This document shows, in pieces, positions 23,810-30,644 of a DNA stretch of 55,786 bases. The stretch is from the NCBI GenBank assembly GCA_936936565.1, contig CAKZIX010000107.1, positions 1-55,786 on the forward strand. The letters run 5' to 3'. This DNA is from an uncultured Nocardiaceae bacterium. Its GTDB lineage: Bacteria; Actinomycetota; Actinomycetes; Mycobacteriales; Mycobacteriaceae. Both the position numbers and the translations under genes were made by a program. The notes below the pieces were generated by a model that was given only the letters and a program-made list of their open reading frames with translations, was not told where the DNA came from and searched no databases. Within the stretch, counting starts at the first letter, position 1, and every line of letters starts with the position of its first letter.

Positions 23810-25011
23810 CGCACGTTCACCTCCAGGCGAGCCAGCCCACGCAGGATCAGGCTCTGGTCCTGCCACTGCGGCTCGGTGTGCACCAATTCCAGTGTTTCGG
23901 GGCGTTTGTACAGTTCGACGGCGACGAGCTCGGCCTGCAGGGACGCCAGCGCACCACCCAGGCAACCGTGCATTCCGTACCCGAATGCAACCTGCACCTT
24001 GGCATTTCGCGACAGGTCGAATTCGTCGGGCCGCTCGAACACCGCCGGGTCGCGGTTGGCGGCGGCCAGGCACAACAGCACCTGATTCCCCGGAGCCACC
24101 CGCTCCCCCGCCACCGTGGTCGGCACGGTCGCCAGCCGTTTGGTCTGCTGCAGCGGGCTTTCGAATCGCAACGTCTCTTCGACGGCGGCGCCCGCCAAGC
24201 CGGGGTTCGCGCGCAGCAACCGATGCTGTGCCTCGTGGGTGAGCAAGGCCCACACCATGTTTCCGACCAGCGCCTTCGTCGTCTCGGTGCCGGCGATGAA
24301 GCACATCATGCAGACGAAGGCGACTTCCTCGTCGGACAGGCGGTCCCCGGAGTTGGTGCGGGCCGCTGCCAGCGCACTCACCAGATCGTCGCCGGGCGCC
24401 ACGCGGCGCGCGGCGACCACGGCTTCCAATGCGACGGTGAAGGTTTCGACGACATCACGCACCCGAACGAGGTCGGCGGGGCGCATCAGTCCGGGCTCGA
24501 GCAGGAACCGGATGTCGCGGGTCCAGTCGCCGGCCTGCGCCCGGATGTCGCCGGGCAGGTCCATCCAGTCGCAGAGCACGGTGATCGGCAGCGGACCGGC
24601 CAGCTCGGCGATCACGTCCAGCCCGCCGGCCGCCCAGGCCCGCTGCACGAGTGCGCTTGCGAGCACGGCGATGCGGGGCCGCAACGCAGCGATCGACGGT
24701 CCGGTGAAGACGCGGTTCACCAGCCCGCGCAGCCTGGCGTGCTCGGGATTGTCGGTGAACACCAGCGACTTCTCGGCGAGGCGCTCGATGCGGTCGGCGC
24801 CGTCGAGGCCGGTGCGCTGCGCCTGCTCGTGCACCTGGATCGGAATCGACCGGGCACTGAAGGTCTTGTCGCGCAACACGTTCATCACGTCGGCGTGCCG
24901 GGTGAGCACCCACATGCCGAGGCTGCGATGCACCGGATTCACCTCGCGCAACTGGTGATAGATCGGGTACGGATCGAGCCGGAAGTCGGGACGGAACGGG
25001 TTGAGCTTCAC
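23806..25011 (-). CDS. Cytochrome P450 (class I, short actinobacterial type)
   Basis: A 401-residue P450: I-helix CFIAGTETTKAL (about residue 238), ExxR in EETLRFESP (about 280), and heme loop FGYGMHGCLGGALA with Cys near 350. It begins DFRLDPYPIYHQLREVNPVH, as short bacterial P450s do. The GTG at 25011 overlaps the methyltransferase stop (GTGA). This type needs a ferredoxin and reductase from elsewhere. In this operon it could hydroxylate the ACP-bound chain. Carbon-carbon cleavage of an acyl-ACP, as done by BioI, is a possible alternative. Confidence 0.92.
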   Translation of the reverse strand: MKLNPFRPDFRLDPYPIYHQLREVNPVHRSLGMWVLTRHADVMNVLRDKTFSARSIPIQVHEQAQRTGLDGADRIERLAEKSLVFTDNPEHARLRGLVNRVFTGPSIAALRPRIAVLASALVQRAWAAGGLDVIAELAGPLPITVLCDWMDLPGDIRAQAGDWTRDIRFLLEPGLMRPADLVRVRDVVETFTVALEAVVAARRVAPGDDLVSALAAARTNSGDRLSDEEVAFVCMMCFIAGTETTKALVGNMVWALLTHEAQHRLLRANPGLAGAAVEETLRFESPLQQTKRLATVPTTVAGERVAPGNQVLLCLAAANRDPAVFERPDEFDLSRNAKVQVAFGYGMHGCLGGALASLQAELVAVELYKRPETLELVHTEPQWQDQSLILRGLARLEVNVR

Positions 25012-25865
25012 TGGAAGTAGCCTTTTCCATACGGCCGCAACACGATCCGCAGCAGTCCGAGCTTGCCCATGTGGAAGCCGAGCGACGACATCGTCAGATA
25101 GCGCTCGTATCGGGCGACCACCTCCGGACCAACGAGCGCGGTGGCCTCGGCGCGGCGCGCACGCAGCCGGGCGGCCCACTGCCGGCACGTCCAGGCGTAG
25201 TCGAGGCGATCGTTGCGCAACGACACCACTTCGAAGATCTGGTCTGCCGCTGCGGCGATCTCGGCGAGCGTGGGCAGTTCGGCGTCGGGAAAAATTTCCT
25301 GCTGCACAAAGCGATCGGCGTTTTCGGCCGACATGTTCGCGTAGGCGATCGTCTGCAGCGACAGCGCACCACCGGGGGTGAGCCAGTCACGGCACCGCCG
25401 GAAGAATTCCCGGTAGGTCTCGATCCGCTCGGCGGCCGGCAGCCCGAGGCCGGCGAAGTGCTCGAAGGCGCCGATGGAGATGATTCCGTCGAACCGCGCC
25501 GCGGGCCGGTACTGCACCCAGTGCTCGGTGTGCACGTCCACACCGGCCCAGCCCGCGGCGCGCACGTACGCTGCCTGCTCCAGGCTCAAGGTCAGGCCGG
25601 TGGCCGCAACTCCCTTGTCGGAGAGCCGTTTCAAGATCGCGCCCCAGCCGCAGCCGACGTCGAGCACCCGCGCGGCGGCATCGGCACCGACCGCGTCGAG
25701 GTGGTAACGCAGTTTGCGGTCCTGCGCCTGCTCGAGCGTGTCGTCGGTGCCCGTCCGCAGCGCACACGAGTAGGTGAGCGACGGGTCCAGCCACAACGCG
25801 TAGAACTCGTTGCCCACGTCGTAGTGGTGGCGTACCGCGGCCGCGGCCCGATCCACGGCGGTCAC
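25008..25865 (-). CDS. Cyclopropane-fatty-acid/mycolic-acid-synthase-like SAM methyltransferase
   Basis: A 285-residue methyltransferase of the CFA/CMAS family. HYDVGNEFYALWLDPSLTYS lies at about residues 12-31, SAM motif I is LDVGCGWGAILKRL (about 66), then GLTLSLEQA, and ISIGAFEHFAGLG carries the Glu-His that binds bicarbonate in known CMAS enzymes. The length equals CmaA-type enzymes. Substrates are cis double bonds, giving a cyclopropane or a methyl branch. The desaturase encoded two genes earlier could supply that double bond. The GTG follows the ACP stop by one base (TGA-C-GTG). Confidence 0.92.
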   Translation of the reverse strand: MTAVDRAAAAVRHHYDVGNEFYALWLDPSLTYSCALRTGTDDTLEQAQDRKLRYHLDAVGADAAARVLDVGCGWGAILKRLSDKGVAATGLTLSLEQAAYVRAAGWAGVDVHTEHWVQYRPAARFDGIISIGAFEHFAGLGLPAAERIETYREFFRRCRDWLTPGGALSLQTIAYANMSAENADRFVQQEIFPDAELPTLAEIAAAADQIFEVVSLRNDRLDYAWTCRQWAARLRARRAEATALVGPEVVARYERYLTMSSLGFHMGKLGLLRIVLRPYGKGYFQ

Positions 25866-25866
25866 G

Positions 25867-26130
25867 TCAGGCCACGCCCTGCGCCAAGCGCGAATGCACG
25901 TATTCGGCGACGGCATTGAGCGTCGGGTGCGCGAACAGTGCCTCGGGCGGCACGTCGACGCCGTAGCGCTCCTCGATGTCGATCAGCAACGCAACGGCCA
26001 GTGCGGAATCCAGGCCGAGACGATCGAAATCCGTTGCGGGATCGATGGCTTCGGGACTGCTACCCATCAGCTGGGCGAGCTGCTCGCGGGCCCAGACCAC
26101 GACGTCGGAAGCGGAAGGCTGATTTGTCAT
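25867..26130 (-). CDS. Stand-alone acyl carrier protein
   Basis: An 87-residue carrier protein. The phosphopantetheine attachment Ser is about residue 42 in FDRLGLDSALAVALL, and helices II and III continue IEERYGVDVPPEALFAHPTL. The GLDSA form is closer to PKS-type and free-standing secondary-metabolic ACPs than to primary AcpM (DSL). Its ATG overlaps the desaturase stop (ATGA). It has no PKS or NRPS to serve, so it is most likely the platform on which the FAAL loads a fatty acid for the desaturase, methyltransferase and P450s. Confidence 0.92.
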   Translation of the reverse strand: MTNQPSASDVVVWAREQLAQLMGSSPEAIDPATDFDRLGLDSALAVALLIDIEERYGVDVPPEALFAHPTLNAVAEYVHSRLAQGVA

Positions 26131-27092
26131 TGTGCGGCTCCAAGATCGGTGCGCACGAGGCGCTTGGCTTCGATGCGGTCGGGGGTCGGCTTGCCCACTT
26201 CGGCGGCCAGCCCGCAGGCGGCGAGCAGCTGGATCAGCCAGTAGCCGGGATCGAGCCGGTACCAGGACAATCCGAACGACGCCGACTCGGGGAACGCGTG
26301 GTGATTGTTGTGCCACGACTCCCCGAAGGTCATGAGCGCGAAAACGCCTCCGTTGCGGCTGTTTTCGCGGGAGCGGAACGGCTTGGTGCCGTACATGTGC
26401 AAAAAGGAGTTGATGGCCCAGATGATGTGCTCGAGCAGGAACACCCGGACGAAGCCGCCCCACAGCAGCCCGCTCACGGCGCCTTCCCAGCTCCAGTAGA
26501 CGAGCCCGCCGATCACGGTCGGAATCGCCAGGCCGAGCGCGAACCACCAGTAGTAGCGGCGCGCCACCGAGACCAGCCGCCGGTTCTTGATCAGGTCCGG
26601 GGTGTAGTGGGCAACGTTGGGGTATTCGTGACGGCGCATCCAGAGAAAATGCGAATGCGCCAGCCCGCGCAGGGTGCCGCGCAATCCGCCGCCGGACAGG
26701 TTGGGTGAGTGCGGGTCGCCGTCACGGTCGCTGCACTCGTGGTGGCGGCGGTGGATGGCGGCCCAGGACACCACTGGGCCCTGCCCCGCCATCGAGCCGG
26801 CGATGGCCAGCGCGACCTGCACGGCGGGTACGGCCGTGAAGGTGCGGTGCGTGAAGAGCCGGTGGTAGCCGACCGTGATGCCCATCCCGGTGAGCACCCA
26901 CATCCCGAACAGCAGCCAGAACTCCGTCCAGCCGAACGGGTGCACCCACAGGAACGCGATCGCGGCTGCCACGCCGACGAACGGCAGGATGTCGAACAGC
27001 AGGAAATGCCTGCGCTGCAGCCGGTGGATATACGGGCTGCTGATCGTCTTCTTCCGGGGTTCCGGCGTGGGTGCCGGTTCGATGGACGACAT
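26127..27092 (-). CDS. Membrane fatty-acid desaturase (acyl-CoA/acyl-ACP desaturase, SCD/JamB-like)
   Basis: A 321-residue integral membrane di-iron desaturase. The three histidine boxes are HRLFTH (about residue 77), HRRHH (about 114) and HNNHH in GESWHNNHHAFPES (about 255). About four helices lie between and around them. An extra His near NSFLHMYGTKPF is usual in this family. The ATG at 27092 is set by GGAGG 7 bases upstream, the clearest Shine-Dalgarno sequence in the operon, and this is the first gene. It introduces a cis double bond in an acyl chain. Relatives in JamABC-type cassettes act on ACP-bound chains and can form terminal alkynes. Confidence 0.93.
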   Translation of the reverse strand: MSSIEPAPTPEPRKKTISSPYIHRLQRRHFLLFDILPFVGVAAAIAFLWVHPFGWTEFWLLFGMWVLTGMGITVGYHRLFTHRTFTAVPAVQVALAIAGSMAGQGPVVSWAAIHRRHHECSDRDGDPHSPNLSGGGLRGTLRGLAHSHFLWMRRHEYPNVAHYTPDLIKNRRLVSVARRYYWWFALGLAIPTVIGGLVYWSWEGAVSGLLWGGFVRVFLLEHIIWAINSFLHMYGTKPFRSRENSRNGGVFALMTFGESWHNNHHAFPESASFGLSWYRLDPGYWLIQLLAACGLAAEVGKPTPDRIEAKRLVRTDLGAAQ

Positions 27093-27343
27093 TGGTTCGC
27101 CTCCGCGACGGTTGGGCCGGCACCGGTGCGGCACCGAAATCCCTTCGCCCACCATGGTCGATGCCGGACACGCGCGTGCGCAGTGCGGATTCGGTCGTCG
27201 TCGGGACAGATAGATTTCGGCAATCGCATCTACACGGCATCCGCGGGTGTGCTACACCGGACCATTCGGGCCTGTCCGTGACCTGCGCCCGGTAGCATCA
27301 GCCGAGCACGCATGCACAGACGCAATTCGAGTGGGGAGAGCCA
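27093..27343. promoter_or_regulatory. Divergent promoter region of the lipid operon and a secreted-protein gene
   Basis: This 251-bp gap must hold the promoter of the seven-gene minus-strand operon and that of the plus-strand gene at 27344. On the minus strand an AT-richer tract (TAGATG, TATCTG within 27207-27235) is the best -10 candidate. On the plus strand TAGCAT at 27294-27299 is possible. I see no convincing regulator palindrome, and no regulator gene is adjacent. Confidence 0.35.
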
Positions 27344-27796
27344 ATGAAGGACAACACCTTTCGTCATGTCATCGCGCCCGGGCGGGTGCCGCGACGGGTT
27401 GTGAGCGCGGCTGCGGTTGTCGGGCTGGGCACGGTCGCATTGACGATGGTGGTGTCGGCGCCGCACGCCGCGGCAGCGGTGACCGGGATCGGAATCGATC
27501 CGGGCATCAGCACCGGCTCCGGTGGCGTTTTCGGTGTCGGCTGCACCTACCCGGTGACGGCCACGGTCAACGATCCGGGCCCGGTCTACTTCGGCTCCAC
27601 CGAGCTGGCCGATTTCAACCCGATGTACGCCATCCCGGCCAACGGTCGCGCCACCTCGGTCTGGACCCCGCGGGTGCCGGGCAAGTACCTGATCACGGCG
27701 TCCACGGGTGAAGGCGGCGGCCTGACGTTCAAGAACGTCGAGGTCGTCGTGAAGCCGGCCACGAAGGTCGGCCCGGCCTGCGTCATCGCGCCGTAG
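27344..27796 (+). CDS. Small secreted protein, immunoglobulin-like fold likely
   Basis: A 150-residue protein with a Sec signal peptide: a basic start with Arg/Lys, a hydrophobic core VVGLGTVALTMVVSA and a cleavage region PHAAAA-V (about residue 44). The mature part is about 106 residues, Gly/Val/Thr-rich and strand-like, with two cysteines (FGVGCTYPV and GPACVIAP) that could form one disulfide across the domain. GGGAGAG precedes the ATG. I know no function. Similar small exported proteins are common in Nocardia-like genomes. It is divergent from the lipid operon and ends at a shared terminator. Confidence 0.75.
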   Translation: MKDNTFRHVIAPGRVPRRVVSAAAVVGLGTVALTMVVSAPHAAAAVTGIGIDPGISTGSGGVFGVGCTYPVTATVNDPGPVYFGSTELADFNPMYAIPANGRATSVWTPRVPGKYLITASTGEGGGLTFKNVEVVVKPATKVGPACVIAP

Positions 27797-27805
27797 TCAC
27801 GACAA

Positions 27806-27846
27806 ACAACAGCCCGGCATCCCCAGTGGGGTTGCCGGGCTGTTGT
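27806..27846. terminator. Strong bidirectional hairpin between convergent genes
   Basis: Arms ACAACAGCCCGGCA and TGCCGGGCTGTTGT pair perfectly (14 bp) and continue inward with CCCC/GGGG. The hairpin is centred between the stops of the secreted-protein gene (27796) and the L,D-transpeptidase gene (27861). It would end transcripts from both sides. Confidence 0.85.
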
Positions 27847-27860
27847 CGAGTCTCAGGAAC

Positions 27861-28367
27861 TTAGCGCACGACCTCCACGACGTCGCCCACCTTGAGGTAG
27901 TCGAAGAAGGCCTTGGCGCCCGACTCCTGCATGCGAACGCAGCCGTGCGACGGCAGGTCCACCGGGCCGACGTGGAACGCGATGTCGCCGTTGAAGAACA
28001 TGGCGTACGGCATGGGCGCGTTGTGCATGGTGCTCCAGTGGAACGGCTTCATCAGGAACACCTTGAACACGCCGGGCGGCGTTTCGAAGCCCGGTCCGCC
28101 GTGCGAGATGCGGGTGGGCCCGAACACGGTGCGGCCGTTGTCCATCAGCCACGCCTCGTTGGTGCCCAGGCGCATGCAGGCCCGCGCGGCGGGCGAGCAG
28201 GGTGCGCCCTGGCCGGGCAGCGTGGAAATCAGGGCAGGCACACCGGGGATGTTCGGGCCGCCCGGCCACAGCGGCTCGGCCTGGGCAGGCGCGGCCGTGA
28301 CGAGGCCGGCCGCGGCACCGGCGAGCATCGATCCCGCGATCCACTTCCGTAAGTGCTTGCTGCTCAT
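27861..28367 (-). CDS. Exported L,D-transpeptidase (YkuD domain)
   Basis: A 168-residue exported protein. A signal peptide (KHLRKWIAGSMLAGAAAGLV, cleavage after APAQA) is followed by a single YkuD domain ending in the catalytic motif DLPSHGCVRM, with the active-site Cys at about residue 145. Such enzymes make 3-3 cross-links in peptidoglycan, or attach proteins to it, outside the membrane. It is much shorter than mycobacterial Ldt enzymes because the Ig-like domains are absent. GGGGAG precedes the ATG at 28367. Upstream in-frame codons lie before this signal and are not used. Confidence 0.9.
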   Translation of the reverse strand: MSSKHLRKWIAGSMLAGAAAGLVTAAPAQAEPLWPGGPNIPGVPALISTLPGQGAPCSPAARACMRLGTNEAWLMDNGRTVFGPTRISHGGPGFETPPGVFKVFLMKPFHWSTMHNAPMPYAMFFNGDIAFHVGPVDLPSHGCVRMQESGAKAFFDYLKVGDVVEVVR

Positions 28368-28481
28368 AAAATCTCCCCTCATCACTGCCCCGACGCCTGA
28401 CCAACCACGATCAACTCGGCTCAACCCTACAAGTATGGACCCGCACCGGCTGCGAGCGAGTCCGATTCGTTAATCCGTGTC

Positions 28482-29618
28482 TCACACCCGAAACGCGCAC
28501 ACCGCATCCACGATGCGGGCCACCTGCGCGTCGGTGAGCGACGGCCACACCGGCAACCGTGCGATGGAGCGCGAGAATTCGGCGCTGCGCGTGCACGCAC
28601 GCGGCGTGCGGCCCCACTTCAAGCCCGCCGGGCTGGTGTCCAGCGGCACATAGTGGAACGGGGTGGCGATCCCGTAGCCACGCATGTGCGCGATGAAATC
28701 GTCGCGCGATTCCTCGCTCGGCAGCCGCAGAAAGTAGAGGTGCGCGGTGTGTTCGCGATCCTCGGGCACCGTCATCTGCCGGACGTCGTTGGCCGCGGCC
28801 CAGGCCGTCAGGTCGCGTGCGTAGCTGTTCCACACCCGGTGCCGCTGCACGTGCACCTCGTCGAACGCGGCCAGCTGGGCGTCCAGAATCGCGGCGTTCA
28901 GCTCGCTGGGCAGATAGCTGGAGCCGATGTCCTGCCAGCCGTACTTGTCCACCTGGCCGCGCAGGAACCGGGCCCGATCGGTGCCCTTCTCACGCATGAT
29001 CTCCGCGCGCAGCATCAGCACGTCGTCGCCGAGCATGAGCGCGCCACCCTCACCGCAGTGAATGTTCTTGGTGCCGTGGAAACTCAGAGTGCCGACGGTG
29101 CCGATGGTGCCGAGCTGGCGGCCCTGCCAGGTGCCGCCGAGGCCGTGCGCGTTGTCTTCGACGAGGGCGATGCAGTGCTCGTCGGCCAACTCCAGCAATC
29201 GGCCCATGTCGGCGGCCACGCCGCCGTAGTGCATGACGTAGATGGCCTTGGTTGCGGGCGTGATCGCATCGGCGACGGCCTGCGGATCGATGTTGCCGGT
29301 GCGTTCGTCGATGTCGACGAAGACCGCGGTGGCGCCGCGCACCGCGACCGAGGTGGCCGGCGACGGGAAGGTAAAGCTCGGCAAGATCACCTCGTCGCCG
29401 GGACCGAGCTCGAGCAGCAGACCGGCCAGCTCCAGCGCATGCGTGCACGAGGTGGTGAGCAACACATGCGGTGCGCCCGTGATGGCGCGCAGCTTGGCAC
29501 TCGCACTGGCCGTGAACGGACCGTCACCGTGGACGTGACCAGAGGCGACCACCGCCGCGACGTTGTCGAGCTCGCCGGGCGCGCGATACGGGGAATTGAA
29601 CGCGATGGTGTCGGTCAT
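28482..29618 (-). CDS. dTDP-4-keto-6-deoxyhexose aminotransferase, WecE/RffA-like (DegT/DnrJ/EryC1 family)
   Basis: A 378-residue PLP enzyme. It matches WecE closely in layout: an N-terminal INSPY-like segment, VLLTTSCTHALELAGLLL, GDEVILPSFTFPS, VEDNAHGL with the PLP-stacking and Asp residues, the Schiff-base Lys in SFHGTKNIHCGEGG, and DIGSSYLPSELNAA. WecE makes dTDP-4-amino-4,6-dideoxygalactose (Fuc4N) from the 4-keto sugar. The ATG overlaps the stop of the upstream glycosyltransferase (ATGA), so the sugar and the transferase belong together. No rmlA/rmlB sugar-nucleotide genes are in view. The exact sugar is inferred. Confidence 0.88.
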   Translation of the reverse strand: MTDTIAFNSPYRAPGELDNVAAVVASGHVHGDGPFTASASAKLRAITGAPHVLLTTSCTHALELAGLLLELGPGDEVILPSFTFPSPATSVAVRGATAVFVDIDERTGNIDPQAVADAITPATKAIYVMHYGGVAADMGRLLELADEHCIALVEDNAHGLGGTWQGRQLGTIGTVGTLSFHGTKNIHCGEGGALMLGDDVLMLRAEIMREKGTDRARFLRGQVDKYGWQDIGSSYLPSELNAAILDAQLAAFDEVHVQRHRVWNSYARDLTAWAAANDVRQMTVPEDREHTAHLYFLRLPSEESRDDFIAHMRGYGIATPFHYVPLDTSPAGLKWGRTPRACTRSAEFSRSIARLPVWPSLTDAQVARIVDAVCAFRV

Positions 29619-30619
29619 GTCGTCTCGTGGGGGCGCGGGATGGACGTTTCCAGGGGACGTGGGGTGGGCGTTTCCACCGTCAAAAATAGCGGGCGGCCAG
29701 CCAGAACATGCAAAGCCACGCCCAGGTACTCGGCGATCAGGCCGAGCGAGAAGAGAATGGCGCCGGAGCACACCAGGATCGCGACGATCGTCGACGGCCA
29801 ACCGGCGGGCTCCTGCGAGCCGGCCAGCTTGTCGACCACCACGAAAGTGGCCAGCGCCAGCCCGGACACCGCCAGCGCGATGCCGAGAATACTGACCACG
29901 CGCAGCCCACGAGTTCCGCTGCACAGCACCATCTTCCAGAACAGCGAGAACAGCTTTCGGAAGTTGTAGCCCGATTCCTCGCGGCCCTCGGCGCGCAGCT
30001 CGATCGGTGCCGTGGCGGTGCGCCCGACCACCCAGGTGAGCGCCACGTCGAGGTACACCCCCGCCGAGGCCACCTCCGCGAGCTTGCGCGCGATGTCGCC
30101 GCGCACCAGGCGGTAGCTTTCGAAGCGACCGCCCTCCGGCAGCCGGAACAGCGTCGAAACCAGCACCTTCGATCCGCGCGAGGCGATGTTGCGCACCAGC
30201 CCGTGGGGACGGGTGTTGGTCGGCTTGGAGTAGACGAGGTCGGCGCGTTCGGCCAGTGCCGTGTCCAGAAACGCTCCGATGTAACCGGGGTCGTGCTGTC
30301 CGTCCTCGTCCAGGGTGGCGATCCACTCGCCGTGCGAGGCGGCCATGCCGGCGATCGTCGCGGCGTCCTGTCCGAAGTTGCGGCTCAACCAGACGACATT
30401 GACCCGGGCGTTGCGCTCGGCCAGCTCGGCGAGCACGACATCGGAGCGGTCCGGGCCGTTGTCGTGCACCAGCACGATCTCGTCGACGATGAACTGCAGC
30501 CCGCCGGGCGTCTGCGTCGGCGTGGCATACCGGTCGAACTCGGAGACGAGGGTGGCGATGGTCTGCTCGCCGCGGTACACCGGCACCACGACCGACACCG
30601 AATAGATTCGCTCACCCAT
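29615..30619 (-). CDS. GT2 polyprenyl-phosphate glycosyltransferase, GtrB/ArnC-like
   Basis: A 334-residue enzyme with an N-terminal GT-A domain: SVVVPVYRGEQTI at the start, the donor/metal segment TLDEDGQHDPGYI near residue 105, and WLSRNFGQDAATIAG. Two C-terminal membrane helices (about 245-270 and 280-305) end in LGVALHVLAGRPLF, the standard tail of the GtrB/DPM1/ArnC group. It would transfer a sugar from a nucleotide to polyprenyl phosphate on the inner membrane face. Gene order with WecE-like, GT-C-like and GtrA-like genes supports a lipid-linked amino sugar. In M. tuberculosis, PpgS plays a comparable role for galactosamine. Confidence 0.88.
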   Translation of the reverse strand: MGERIYSVSVVVPVYRGEQTIATLVSEFDRYATPTQTPGGLQFIVDEIVLVHDNGPDRSDVVLAELAERNARVNVVWLSRNFGQDAATIAGMAASHGEWIATLDEDGQHDPGYIGAFLDTALAERADLVYSKPTNTRPHGLVRNIASRGSKVLVSTLFRLPEGGRFESYRLVRGDIARKLAEVASAGVYLDVALTWVVGRTATAPIELRAEGREESGYNFRKLFSLFWKMVLCSGTRGLRVVSILGIALAVSGLALATFVVVDKLAGSQEPAGWPSTIVAILVCSGAILFSLGLIAEYLGVALHVLAGRPLFLTVETPTPRPLETSIPRPHETT

Positions 30620-30644
30620 GGGCGAGCACCCTAACACGCAAACG

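Noticed and set aside
22256..24085. 609-codon plus-strand gene
   Set aside because: It is the mirror of the FAAL gene, whose own frame carries all adenylation motifs.
20422..27092. Siderophore or PKS/NRPS lipopeptide cluster
   Set aside because: No PKS, NRPS, MbtH or siderophore transport gene is present; the ACP is free-standing and the only adenylating enzyme is a FAAL.
28653..29969. 438-codon plus-strand gene opposite the WecE-like aminotransferase
   Set aside because: The minus strand carries all PLP-enzyme motifs, and the plus frame is His/Arg/Gln-rich shadow sequence.
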